Source of the DNA: DAHUYF01 sp035623985
GTDB taxonomy: Bacteria > Pseudomonadota > Alphaproteobacteria > ATCC43930 > CGMCC-115725
Assembly: GCA_035623985.1 (NCBI GenBank)
Contig: DASPSJ010000078.1
Coordinates: 1 to 64,000 of the forward strand
Length of the DNA: 64,000 bases
Reading direction: 5' to 3'
Positions 12,285-20,652 of the stretch are shown here, in pieces. Within the stretch, counting starts at the first letter, position 1; each line of letters starts with the position of its first letter. A program made the position numbers and the translations under genes. The notes under the pieces were generated by a model. It was not told where the DNA came from and made no database searches. It saw nothing but the letters and a program-made list of their open reading frames with translations.

Positions 12285-12358
12285 GCCGGCCGAAGACCAG
12301 GAACCGCCAGCGCTATATAGCGCGTTTCGCGCGCGAGCAAAAGAACGGGAGGCGCCGG

Positions 12359-13615
12359 CTAGTCGCCGAGCGCGGTACCGGCCAGCAGCCGGTCGGGATC
12401 GAGGGAGATATTGGATCTGACCGCGCCGCCGATGGGCGGCGCCTGGCGACCGTCGACGGTGATCGCCAGCCCGACGCCTTTGCCGGTTTTCATGGTGAGA
12501 CCCGGCCCATCCGGCACGTGATAGGTATCGCCGGCATGGAGCTGGCGCGTGAAGATCGGCTTGTGGTCCTTGTCGCGGATCTGAATCCAGCTATCGCTGA
12601 GCGCGCGGATCAGGATGCGCGTATTGCCATTGGCAAGGCCGTAGACGTGCGGCTGATCGGGCACCGGTGTCGCGCCGCCGCCGGGAATGGCGGGCAGCGC
12701 CGCGGTCTGCGCCGGCGGCGGAGGGACCAGGGGCAAGGCGGGCTCGGTCGTCGCCGGCGGGCTCGGCGCGGCGGCAACCGGGGCATCCTCCTCGCCCTCC
12801 AATGGGCCGGCGGCGGGGTTCGGTGGCGGCGGCGGAGCAACCGGCGTGGACGAACCGGCGGCGGGGTTTGGCGGCGGGACGACCGGCATGGACGAGCCGA
12901 CGGCCGGGAGAGGCGGCGGCACGGTGGTGGCCGGCGGGGCTGGCGCCGTGGCTCCGGCGGGAGGCGACGGCTGAGACGCCGACGCGGGAGAAGGCGCCGG
13001 AGAGGACGGCGGTGCGGGGGGCAGAGCCGCAGCAGGAGCCGGTGCCGTGTCAGGGGCCGGCGTCGCGGAGGGAGCAGGGGCTGTCGGCGTCTGGGGCTTG
13101 GCGAGCTCGGCCGGAAGCGGGCCTACCCGTTCCGGCCGCGATCCGACGGTCGAGGACAGATAATACCAAATACCATAGGCGCAAACCGCCAGGATTATCG
13201 CCGCCAGCACCATGGCGCCGCCGGGAATGCTGCGCTCGGTGAGCGGCACCGGAAAGCTGAGGTCGCGCTGTGCCTCGAAACCCTCGGCCTCGAGCTTGAA
13301 ACGGCGCACCGCCTCCTCGCCGTCAAGGCCGAGATGGACGGCATAGGCGCGCACGAAGCCCAGCGCATAGACCGGCCCCGGCAGGCGGTCGTAGCGGCCT
13401 TCCTCGATCGCCTCGAGATAGGCGGCGCGGATGCGCAAGGCGGAAGCGACGCGCGGAATATCGCTGCCATAGCCTTCGCGCGTCTCGCGCAGCAATTGTC
13501 CGACGGTGCGGCGCCGCGCCGGCCGGATCTCGGTCACCGTGTCCATCGCCGATGCCGGCGCTTTACCCGAAGCCGCTTCCTCCGGGGTATCCTTACGTCG
13601 CGAAAAGAGCGCCAT
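12359..13615 (-). CDS. RodZ-like helix-turn-helix membrane protein with DUF4115
   Basis: A 418-residue protein with the RodZ plan: a cytoplasmic HTH_25 domain (about 37-105, LRIRAAYLEAIEEGRYDRLPG), one transmembrane helix (about 134-154), a long Pro/Ala/Ser linker of roughly 150 residues, and a periplasmic DUF4115 domain (about 330-400, with GDTYHVPDGPGL). RodZ links MreB filaments to the elongation machinery. The linker contains repeated VPPPNPAAGSS-type units, so its length probably varies between strains. It lies just upstream of ispG, as rodZ does in many proteobacteria. Confidence 0.85.
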   Translation of the reverse strand: MALFSRRKDTPEEAASGKAPASAMDTVTEIRPARRRTVGQLLRETREGYGSDIPRVASALRIRAAYLEAIEEGRYDRLPGPVYALGFVRAYAVHLGLDGEEAVRRFKLEAEGFEAQRDLSFPVPLTERSIPGGAMVLAAIILAVCAYGIWYYLSSTVGSRPERVGPLPAELAKPQTPTAPAPSATPAPDTAPAPAAALPPAPPSSPAPSPASASQPSPPAGATAPAPPATTVPPPLPAVGSSMPVVPPPNPAAGSSTPVAPPPPPNPAAGPLEGEEDAPVAAAPSPPATTEPALPLVPPPPAQTAALPAIPGGGATPVPDQPHVYGLANGNTRILIRALSDSWIQIRDKDHKPIFTRQLHAGDTYHVPDGPGLTMKTGKGVGLAITVDGRQAPPIGGAVRSNISLDPDRLLAGTALGD

Positions 13616-13770
13616 TCGCTTAAACCGGTCTGTGCCCGCCGCCCACTAAATACGGCAGACATAGGGTGAAGAAACCGTAAAGGCCGACACGCTTTGACCG
13701 CGGCTATGCGCCAAGACTATCAAATATAGCCGCTTCGTCGCAATAATTGATGGCACGGCGATCCCGGCCC

Positions 13771-16026
13771 TCACACCGCGACCCCATGATCCCTGGCGAA
13801 ATCGTGCAGCTTGCCGCGCAGCGTCCGCGGCGGCAGGGTCGCCAGCGTCGCCAGCAACGTCTCGAGCGGCGCCAGCTCCAGGCTGCGGATCATTGCCTTG
13901 ACCGGGCCGACCGATCCGGGCGCCATGGAGAGGGTGCGAAAGCCGATGCCGATCAGCGCCATGGCGTCGAGCGGCTGGCCCGCCATCTCGCCGCACAGCG
14001 CCAGCGGTACCTTGGCCCCGGCGCAATCGCGCGCCACCTCGCCGAGGAGCTGCAACACCGGCAGCGACAGCGCGTCGTAGCGCTCGGCGAGCCGCGGATT
14101 GCCGCGGTCGGCGGCAAACAGGAATTGCACGAGGTCGTTGGTGCCGACCGACAGAAAATCGATCCTGGGCAGCAGTTGTGGCAGCTCCCAGAGCAACGCC
14201 GGCACCTCGAACATGACGCCGACCTCGACCTTGGCCGGCGGCGTGCCGCGCGCGCCGGCGTGCTCGAGCTCGAGATCGAGCACGGCGCGCGCCGCATCGA
14301 GCTCGCCGATCTCGGCGATCATCGGAAACATGACGCGCAGCCGGCGCCCGGCGGCGGCACGAATCAGCGCGCGCAGTTGCTGGCGCAGCAGCGCTGGACG
14401 GTCGAGGGCGATACGGATGGCGCGCCAACCCATGGCCGGGTTTTCGTCCGGGGTCTCCGACATGTAAGGCAGCAGCTTGTCGCCGCCGACGTCGAGGGTG
14501 CGGAAGGTCACCGGCCGCTCACCGGCATGCTCGAGCACGCGGCGATAGATCGATGCCTGCTGGCTTACCGTCGGGAAATCGTGCCGCATCATGAACAGCA
14601 GCTCGGTGCGGAAAAGGCCTATGCCTTCGGCGCCGGTCTCGTCGAGGTAAGGCAGGTCGAGCAGCAGCCCGGCGTTGAGCTGCAACGCCACGCGCGTGCC
14701 GCAGCGCGTCGCCGCCGGCAGGTCGCGCAGCGCGGCGTAGCTCAGGCGCTGGCCGAGCCGCAATTCCAGGCGCGTCGCCACCGCCTGCTGGACGTCCTCG
14801 CTCGGCCGAAGGAAGACCTGATGCTCATCGGCGTCGACGACGACGAGATCACCGGGCTCGACCTTCTCCAGCACACCCTTGACGCGGCCGATGACGGGGA
14901 TGTCGAGCGCGCGCGCCACGACGGCGACGTGCGCGGTGGGCGAGCCCTCCTCCAACACCAGCCCCTTGAGCCGGCGCCGGTCGTAATCCAGCAGCTCGCC
15001 CGGGCCCATGCTGCGGGCGATGAGGATGAATTCCGTCGGCAGCGCGGCATCGGCGGCGAAATGGCGGCCGGCAAGATGCTGTTGCAGCCGGCTGGTGAGA
15101 TCCTCGAGATCGGCGAGACGCTCGCGCAGATAGGGATCGCTCACCTTGCTCATGCGCGCGCGGGTCTCGTCCTGCACTTTCTGCACGCTCGCCTCGGCGG
15201 TAAGCCCGCTGCGCACCGCATCGGTCATGCGCTGCAGCCAGCCGCGGTCCGCGGCGAACATGCGGTAGGTCTCGAGGATGTCGCGATGCTCGCCGCCGAC
15301 GGCAAGGTCGCTGCGGGCGAGCAGGTCATCGATCGCGCTCTGCATGGCGGCGACCGCCGCGCTGAGCCGCGCCAGCTCGGCCTCCGAATCCTCGGCGACG
15401 ATCTGGCGGATGACGACGCGCGGCTCGTGCAGCACCGCGACGCCGATGGCAAGGCCGGCATTGAACTTGACGCCGTCGAGCCGCGTCGGCAGCAAGCCGA
15501 GGCCGTTGGACGGCGCCAGCTCCACCGGGCTCACCAGCTCGCCGCCGGCGGCGAGCTCGGCCAGCACCATGGCGATGGTCTGCAATGCCTCGATCTCGTC
15601 CTCGGTGTAGTGGCGCTGGGTGCGGTTCTGCACCACCAGCACGCCGAGCACGCGACCGCCGCGCAGGATCGGCACGCCCATCAGCGAGTGGTAGATCTCT
15701 TCGCCGGTCTCCGGCCGATAGGCGAAATCGGCATGCGACTGCGCATCCGCCAGCGCCAGCGGGCTCGCCGTGGCGGCGATGACGCCGACGAGGCCTTCGC
15801 CGACGCGCAGCCGGGTGCGATGCACGGCTTCCGGGCGCAGGCCTTCGGTGGCGAAAAGCTCGAGCACCTCGCCGGCGCGCATGACGTAGCAGGAGCAGAC
15901 CTCCGCCACCATGTCGGCGGCAATGATGCGCACGATCTCGTTGAGGCGCTCCTGCGCCGTACCGGAGCCGGCCATCACGTCCCGCAGCCGGCGCAACAGG
16001 CGGCGAGAGCCGGTGGCCGTTTCCAT
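13771..16026 (-). CDS. ptsP: Phosphoenolpyruvate--protein phosphotransferase PtsP (EI-Ntr)
   Basis: Enzyme I of the nitrogen-related phosphotransferase system, which passes phosphate from PEP to NPr and then EIIA-Ntr. The 751-residue protein has an N-terminal GAF domain (about 15-160) that marks the Ntr branch and may sense a nitrogen metabolite, the phosphohistidine domain with GSPTAH (His366), and the C-terminal PEP-binding TIM barrel ending with LCGEMAGQP. The ATG at 16026 overlaps the upstream stop as TGATG with AGGGA before it; the track-like GTG one codon earlier is less likely. No ptsO or ptsN is in the window. Confidence 0.94.
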   Translation of the reverse strand: METATGSRRLLRRLRDVMAGSGTAQERLNEIVRIIAADMVAEVCSCYVMRAGEVLELFATEGLRPEAVHRTRLRVGEGLVGVIAATASPLALADAQSHADFAYRPETGEEIYHSLMGVPILRGGRVLGVLVVQNRTQRHYTEDEIEALQTIAMVLAELAAGGELVSPVELAPSNGLGLLPTRLDGVKFNAGLAIGVAVLHEPRVVIRQIVAEDSEAELARLSAAVAAMQSAIDDLLARSDLAVGGEHRDILETYRMFAADRGWLQRMTDAVRSGLTAEASVQKVQDETRARMSKVSDPYLRERLADLEDLTSRLQQHLAGRHFAADAALPTEFILIARSMGPGELLDYDRRRLKGLVLEEGSPTAHVAVVARALDIPVIGRVKGVLEKVEPGDLVVVDADEHQVFLRPSEDVQQAVATRLELRLGQRLSYAALRDLPAATRCGTRVALQLNAGLLLDLPYLDETGAEGIGLFRTELLFMMRHDFPTVSQQASIYRRVLEHAGERPVTFRTLDVGGDKLLPYMSETPDENPAMGWRAIRIALDRPALLRQQLRALIRAAAGRRLRVMFPMIAEIGELDAARAVLDLELEHAGARGTPPAKVEVGVMFEVPALLWELPQLLPRIDFLSVGTNDLVQFLFAADRGNPRLAERYDALSLPVLQLLGEVARDCAGAKVPLALCGEMAGQPLDAMALIGIGFRTLSMAPGSVGPVKAMIRSLELAPLETLLATLATLPPRTLRGKLHDFARDHGVAV

Positions 16027-17171
16027 CACATCCCTGCCCGCGACCGCCCGCCCCGATCGGCGTAACCATCTTCATGGTCGTCGACATCGCGCGCGGCGAG
16101 CGCGCTTACCGCCTGCTCTACCAACTCCTCGAGAATCTCGCGGGTCGGCTGTTCGCGCGTCACCATGCCGACGCTTTGCCCGGCCATCATCGAGCCGGTC
16201 TCGACGTCGCCGTCGATGACCGCCCGGCGCAGCGCGCCGGCCCAGAAATGCTCGATCTCGAGCTGGGCGTCCTTCTGCGACAGCTCGCCGCGGGTACAGC
16301 GGTCGATCACGTCGCGCTGCAGCTCCTGGAATTTCCGCGTGCCGTCATTGACCAGCGCGCGCACGGGGATCACCGGGAAGCGCGGGTCGAGCTGCACCGA
16401 GGGCACAGCATCGCGCGCGCTGGCGCGCAGGAAAGCCTGCTTGAAGCGGGGATGCGCGATCGATTCATGGGCGCAGACGAAGCGCGTGCCGAGCTGCACG
16501 CCGCCGGCGCCCATTTCGAGATAGGAGGCGATCGCTTCGCCGCGACCGATGCCGCCGGCGACGAAGACCGGCACGTCACAGATATGCGGCAGGATCTCCT
16601 GCGCCAGCACGCCGGTGGCGACCGGGCCGATATGGCCGCCGGCCTCCATGCCCTCGATGACAATGGCGTCGACGCCTATGCGCACCAGCCGCTTGGCGAT
16701 GACGAGCGCCGGCGCGAAGCACAGCAGCTTGGCGCCCGAGTGCTTGATGCGCGCCACCGCGGCGGCCGACGGCAGTGCGCCGGCAAGCACGATATGGCCG
16801 ACGCGGCGTGCGGCGCAGACGTCGATGAGATCGAGCAGTTGCGGGTGCAGCGTGATGAGATTGACGCCGAACGGCCGGTCGGTGAGCGCGAGCGTGGCGG
16901 CGATCTCGGCGTCGAGCTGCGCCGGGCTCATCGAGCCGCAGGCGATGACGCCGAAGCCGCCGCCGTTGGAGATGGCGGCGACCAGGCCGCGCTCCGACAC
17001 CCAGGTCATGGCGCCGCCCATGATGGCGAACTCCGTCCCCAGGAATTCGGCGCCGCGGCGCCACAGACGATCGAGCCGGCGACGCGCGCGCAACCGCGCG
17101 GCGGCGTCATGCGCGCCGGCGCCGTCCGAGCCCGACCCGGGAGCGATGCGGCGATCCGCGTCGGAGATCAT
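16026..17171 (-). CDS. Nitronate monooxygenase-like FMN protein
   Basis: A TIM-barrel flavoprotein of the nitronate monooxygenase / FabK superfamily. The FMN-phosphate region is visible as GMEAGGHIGP (about 194-203) and FVAGGIGRGEAIA. Members oxidise alkyl nitronates or act as enoyl reductases; the true substrate here is unknown. The first 40 residues are Arg/Ala-rich and poorly conserved, and the recognisable family part begins near EFLGTEFAIMGGA, so a later start is possible. It lies 5 bases after lysC and overlaps ptsP by one base, so the three are probably one transcript. Confidence 0.8.
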   Translation of the reverse strand: MISDADRRIAPGSGSDGAGAHDAAARLRARRRLDRLWRRGAEFLGTEFAIMGGAMTWVSERGLVAAISNGGGFGVIACGSMSPAQLDAEIAATLALTDRPFGVNLITLHPQLLDLIDVCAARRVGHIVLAGALPSAAAVARIKHSGAKLLCFAPALVIAKRLVRIGVDAIVIEGMEAGGHIGPVATGVLAQEILPHICDVPVFVAGGIGRGEAIASYLEMGAGGVQLGTRFVCAHESIAHPRFKQAFLRASARDAVPSVQLDPRFPVIPVRALVNDGTRKFQELQRDVIDRCTRGELSQKDAQLEIEHFWAGALRRAVIDGDVETGSMMAGQSVGMVTREQPTREILEELVEQAVSALAARDVDDHEDGYADRGGRSRAGM

Positions 17172-17176
17172 CTTGG

Positions 17177-18397
17177 TCAGCTTGCGTCCAGGCCGTAGGC
17201 GGTATGCAACGCACGCAGCGCCAGCTCGGTGTACTCCTCGGCGAGGAGCACGCTCACCTTGATTTCCGAGGTCGAGATCACCTGGATGTTGATGTTCTTG
17301 TCGGCCAGCGTCTTGAACATCTGCTGCGCCACGCCGGCATGGCTGCGCATGCCGACGCCAATGACGGAGATCTTGACCACGTTGGAATCGGGCTTGAGCG
17401 CGGCAAAACCGAGACTCGATCGCCTCTCTTCGAGCACCTTGACCGCACGGTCGAGATCGGCCTTGCCGACGGTGAAAGTGAGGTCGGTGAAGGCGCCGTT
17501 CTCGGAGATGTTCTGCACGATCATGTCGACATTGATCGCGTGCTCCGCGAGGGGGCCGAAGATCGCAGCGGCGACGCCCGGGCGGTCGGGCACCCTGATG
17601 AGCGTAATCTTGGCCTCGTCGCGGCTGTAGGCGATGCCGCTCACCACTTGCTGTTCCACGATCTCGTCCTCGTCTACGACCAGAGTTCCCGGCGCGTCGT
17701 TGAAGCTCGACAGCACCTGTACCCGCACGCGATGGTTCATCGCCATCTCGACCGAGCGCGTCTGGAGCACCTTCGCCCCTTGCGAGGCCAGCTCCAGCAT
17801 CTCTTCATAGGTAATTCTATCGAGCTTCTTCGCCTTCGCAACGATGCGCGGGTCGGTGGTGTAGACGCCGTCGACATCGGTGAAGATGTCGCAACGGTCC
17901 GCCTGAAGCGCCGCCGCCAGCGCCACCGCCGAGGTGTCGGAGCCGCCACGCCCCAGCGTGGTGATGCGATTGTCCGGCCCCAGCCCCTGGAAACCCGCCA
18001 CCACCGCCACTTGCCCCTCGCGCATGCGGCGGATGATCTCGTCGGTCGGGATCTCGCGAATGCGCGCCTTGCCGTGGATGCCGTCGGTGCGGATCGGCAC
18101 CTGCCAGCCAAGCCACGAGCGGGCGTTGATGCCGCGGTCCTGCAAGGCAAGCGACAGCAACCCCGCCGTCACTTGCTCGCCGGAGGCGACGACGGTATCG
18201 TACTCGCGCGCGTCGTGCAGCTTGCAGGTCTGGCGCGTCCAGTCGACCAGTTGGTTGGTGACGCCGGCCATGGCCGATACCACCACCGCCACCTCGTTGC
18301 CGGCATCGATCTCGCGCTTGACGCGCGTCGCTACCGCGCGGATGCGGTCGATGTCGGCCACCGACGTGCCGCCGAATTTCTGCACGATACGCGCCAT
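17177..18397 (-). CDS. lysC: Aspartate kinase
   Basis: Phosphorylates aspartate, the entry to lysine, threonine, methionine and diaminopimelate synthesis. The 406-residue monofunctional enzyme has the kinase signature KFGGTSV at 7-13 and two C-terminal ACT domains (about 265-335 and 345-405) that bind regulatory amino acids. Translation is taken from the ATG at 18397 (MARIVQKFGG), the universal family start; upstream in-frame codons lack homology. The gene is divergent from ubiG with an 84-base gap that must hold both promoters. Confidence 0.96.
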   Translation of the reverse strand: MARIVQKFGGTSVADIDRIRAVATRVKREIDAGNEVAVVVSAMAGVTNQLVDWTRQTCKLHDAREYDTVVASGEQVTAGLLSLALQDRGINARSWLGWQVPIRTDGIHGKARIREIPTDEIIRRMREGQVAVVAGFQGLGPDNRITTLGRGGSDTSAVALAAALQADRCDIFTDVDGVYTTDPRIVAKAKKLDRITYEEMLELASQGAKVLQTRSVEMAMNHRVRVQVLSSFNDAPGTLVVDEDEIVEQQVVSGIAYSRDEAKITLIRVPDRPGVAAAIFGPLAEHAINVDMIVQNISENGAFTDLTFTVGKADLDRAVKVLEERRSSLGFAALKPDSNVVKISVIGVGMRSHAGVAQQMFKTLADKNINIQVISTSEIKVSVLLAEEYTELALRALHTAYGLDAS

Positions 18398-18481
18398 GGG
18401 ATCGCAAACCCGCTGAAAACCCTGCACCATCATTGCCGCGGGCGACTTGCCCAAAAACGGCAGCTATACATACTCTTATCG

Positions 18482-19285
18482 ATGGCGGCGAAGCAAGGCG
18501 GGGCGGACGGCAGCATGGGCAGGTCTACGGCAGAGCATACCGGCGCCGGCACGATCGATCGCGCGGAAGTCGAGCGCTTCGCGCGCATCGCCAAGGCGTG
18601 GTGGGAGCCCGAAGGCGAGTTCCGCCCGCTGCACAAGCTCAACCCGGTTCGGCTCGGCTTCATCCGCGACCGTCTGGCGGCACGGTTCGGCCGCGACATC
18701 CGCCAACCCAGGCCTTTTACCGGTCTGCGCCTGCTCGATATCGGCTGCGGCGGCGGACTGGTCAGCGAGCCGCTGGCCAGGCTGGGGTTCGCCGTCACCG
18801 GCATCGATGCCGGCGAAGCGATGCTGGAGGTGGCGCGCGGGCATGCAGCCGAAAGCGGCGTTGCCGTCGATTATCGCCAGGCGACTGCCGAGGATCTCGC
18901 CGCCACGGACGAGCGATGGGATGCGGTGCTGGCGTTGGAAGTGGTCGAGCATGTGGCCGAGCCGGAACTGTTCCTGGCTGCCGCGGCGCGGCTGGTGAAG
19001 CCCGGCGGCGCGCTCATCGCCGCCACCATCAACCGCACGCCTAAAGCGTTCCTGTTCGCGATCGTCGGCGCCGAATACGTGCTGCGCTGGCTGCCGCGCG
19101 GGACGCATCACTGGGACAAGTTCCTGCGGCCCTCCGAGCTTGCCCGGGGTCTGCGGCCCCATGGACTTGCGGTCCAGGAGGTCAGCGGTCTCACCTACAA
19201 CCCGCTCGGCGACCGCTGGTCGCTCGGCCGCGATCTTGACGTCAACTACCTGCTTTTCGCCGTCAAGGCGCCGGAAGCCGTCTGA
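18482..19285 (+). CDS. ubiG: Bifunctional 2-polyprenyl-6-hydroxyphenol methylase / 3-demethylubiquinol 3-O-methyltransferase
   Basis: Carries out both O-methylations of ubiquinone synthesis using SAM. The 267-residue protein has the UbiG N-terminal signature (ERFARIAKAWWEPEGEFRPLHKLNP), SAM motif I LDIGCGGG at 85-92, and the C-terminal FLRPSELARGLR and GLTYNPL segments. An ATG at 18515 would give a protein nearer the 240-250 residues of most homologues; neither start has an obvious ribosome-binding site. The gene stands divergent from lysC, as in several alphaproteobacteria. Confidence 0.94.
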   Translation: MAAKQGGADGSMGRSTAEHTGAGTIDRAEVERFARIAKAWWEPEGEFRPLHKLNPVRLGFIRDRLAARFGRDIRQPRPFTGLRLLDIGCGGGLVSEPLARLGFAVTGIDAGEAMLEVARGHAAESGVAVDYRQATAEDLAATDERWDAVLALEVVEHVAEPELFLAAAARLVKPGGALIAATINRTPKAFLFAIVGAEYVLRWLPRGTHHWDKFLRPSELARGLRPHGLAVQEVSGLTYNPLGDRWSLGRDLDVNYLLFAVKAPEAV

Positions 19286-19458
19286 GGGCCGGTTGCGGAG
19301 CCGGGATGGGCTCGGAGGCGCTTTCAACCGCAGGCTTCAAAGAGCCTTGCCGAGTCGGAGTTTCGACCTTATGAGTCATAGATCTCCGCCGGCGACGCCC
19401 CCGGCGGGGTGAAGGCGCGAGCCGGAAGGGGAAGGGCGGGGGTCTTCATGGTGCGTCA

Positions 19459-19995
19459 ATGAGCGCTTTCCAATCGCCGGGCGAGACTTACCGCCTCGCC
19501 GGCAAGATCAAATGGTTCAACCGCAGCAAGGGCTTCGGCTTCATCATTCCGAATGACGGCAGTGGCGACGTGTTCCTGCCGCTGTCGGTGCTCGAGCGCT
19601 CGGGGCATAGCGAGGCGCCGGACGGGGCCTCGATCGTTTTCGAGTGGACGCAAGGGCCGAAAGGCCGCGCGGTGGCCCAGGTGCTCGAGATCGATACCTC
19701 GACCGCGACGCCCCGGGCGCCGCGCGAGAACCGGTTCCGCGGCGGTGGCGGGCGCAACGAGAGCTATGAGGAGGCATCGGGCCCGACCGAATCGCTCGAC
19801 GGCGTCGTCAAATGGTACGATCCCGCGCGCGGCTTCGGCTTCATCCTTCCCAATGACGGCAGCAAGGACATCTTCGTGCATGTGACGGCGCTGCGCCGCT
19901 CCGGCATCGAGATGCTCGAGCCCGGCCAGCCCGTGCGGATGATGGTGGCGCAGGCGCGGCGCGGCCGCGAAGCCTCGTCGATCCAGCTTATCTGA
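19459..19995 (+). CDS. Cold-shock protein with two cold-shock domains
   Basis: A 178-residue protein with two OB-fold cold-shock domains, a form typical of alphaproteobacteria. Domain 1 spans about 12-78 with KWFNRSKGFGFI, and domain 2 about 113-176 with KWYDPARGFGFI and DIFVHV; the RNP1-type aromatic patches are intact in both. In domain 1 the RNP2 histidine motif reads VFLPLS instead of VFVHVS, so its nucleic-acid contacts may differ. The linker is Arg/Gly-rich. The protein probably binds RNA or single-stranded DNA. The 173-base gap before it shows no other gene. Confidence 0.9.
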   Translation: MSAFQSPGETYRLAGKIKWFNRSKGFGFIIPNDGSGDVFLPLSVLERSGHSEAPDGASIVFEWTQGPKGRAVAQVLEIDTSTATPRAPRENRFRGGGGRNESYEEASGPTESLDGVVKWYDPARGFGFILPNDGSKDIFVHVTALRRSGIEMLEPGQPVRMMVAQARRGREASSIQLI

Positions 19996-20191
19996 GCCGA
20001 AGGCTCGCCCTCGCCGGAAGCCGAGGGAAACCGCCGCGCTCACCGTGGCGGCAACCACGGCCTCGAACAGCGGCGGCCCGACCGTCCTCCAGGGACAGGC
20101 CCGCGGCAAGGTGGCGCCGGGCGGGCGGTTGACGGCGAAGGGACAGCGTCATTGCCAGAGTTATCCCCGTCAATCTCGCTTTTAGGCTGCA

Positions 20192-20196
20192 GAATC
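20192..20196. promoter_or_regulatory. GANTC (CcrM) methylation site upstream of gcrA
   Basis: A single GAATC lies 80 bases before the gcrA start. In Caulobacter, GcrA acts at promoters carrying CcrM-methylated GANTC sites, so this could tie gcrA to the methylation state of the chromosome. One five-base motif is weak evidence by itself. Confidence 0.3.
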
Positions 20197-20275
20197 CTCT
20201 TGCGAGGCGCCGCCGCAGTGATACCGTATCTTGTGGTCATTGGATGTCAGACCCACAGGATACAGAGGGGACGCG

Positions 20276-20617
20276 ATGGACTCGGTATGGACGCCCGAAC
20301 TCATCCAGCAACTTTCCGCCTTGTGGAAGCAAGGGCTGTCGACGGCGGAGATCGGCCGGCGGCTGGGGGTTACCAAGAATGCCGTGGTCGGCAAGGCGCA
20401 TCGCCTGCTGCTTGATCCACGCCCATCGCCTTTGAAGCGGCCGCCCGCGTCGCGCGTCGCCACTCCGCTCGGTCCGACTTGTTCTTGGCCCGAGGGCCAT
20501 CCGGGGGAGAAGAGCTTCCGCTTCTGCGGCAAGCGGCCGCTGCCCGGCAAGCCCTATTGTGCCGAGCATGCCGAACTCGCTTATGTCAAGCCAAAGGAGA
20601 AATCGAACGCGGCTTGA
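20276..20617 (+). CDS. gcrA: GcrA family cell cycle regulator
   Basis: GcrA is a sigma-70-binding transcription factor that activates promoters with methylated GANTC sites and is confined to alphaproteobacteria. The 113-residue protein has the N-terminal HTH (VWTPELIQQLSALWKQG, then LGVTKNAVVGKAHRL at about 31-45) and the C-terminal Cys/Trp segment (CSWPEGHPGEKSFRFCG and PYCAEHAELAYV) thought to contact sigma-70. AGAGGGG lies 6 bases before the ATG at 20276. Homologues are often longer in the middle region; this is a short version with both ends intact. Confidence 0.9.
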   Translation: MDSVWTPELIQQLSALWKQGLSTAEIGRRLGVTKNAVVGKAHRLLLDPRPSPLKRPPASRVATPLGPTCSWPEGHPGEKSFRFCGKRPLPGKPYCAEHAELAYVKPKEKSNAA

Positions 20618-20652
20618 TGACGCCGTCCGCCTTGGCAGCGCCCGGCCGACGG

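Noticed and set aside
13747..16065. A 772-codon open frame on the plus strand
   Set aside because: Antisense to ptsP; low-complexity His/Gln/Arg/Asp-rich sequence.
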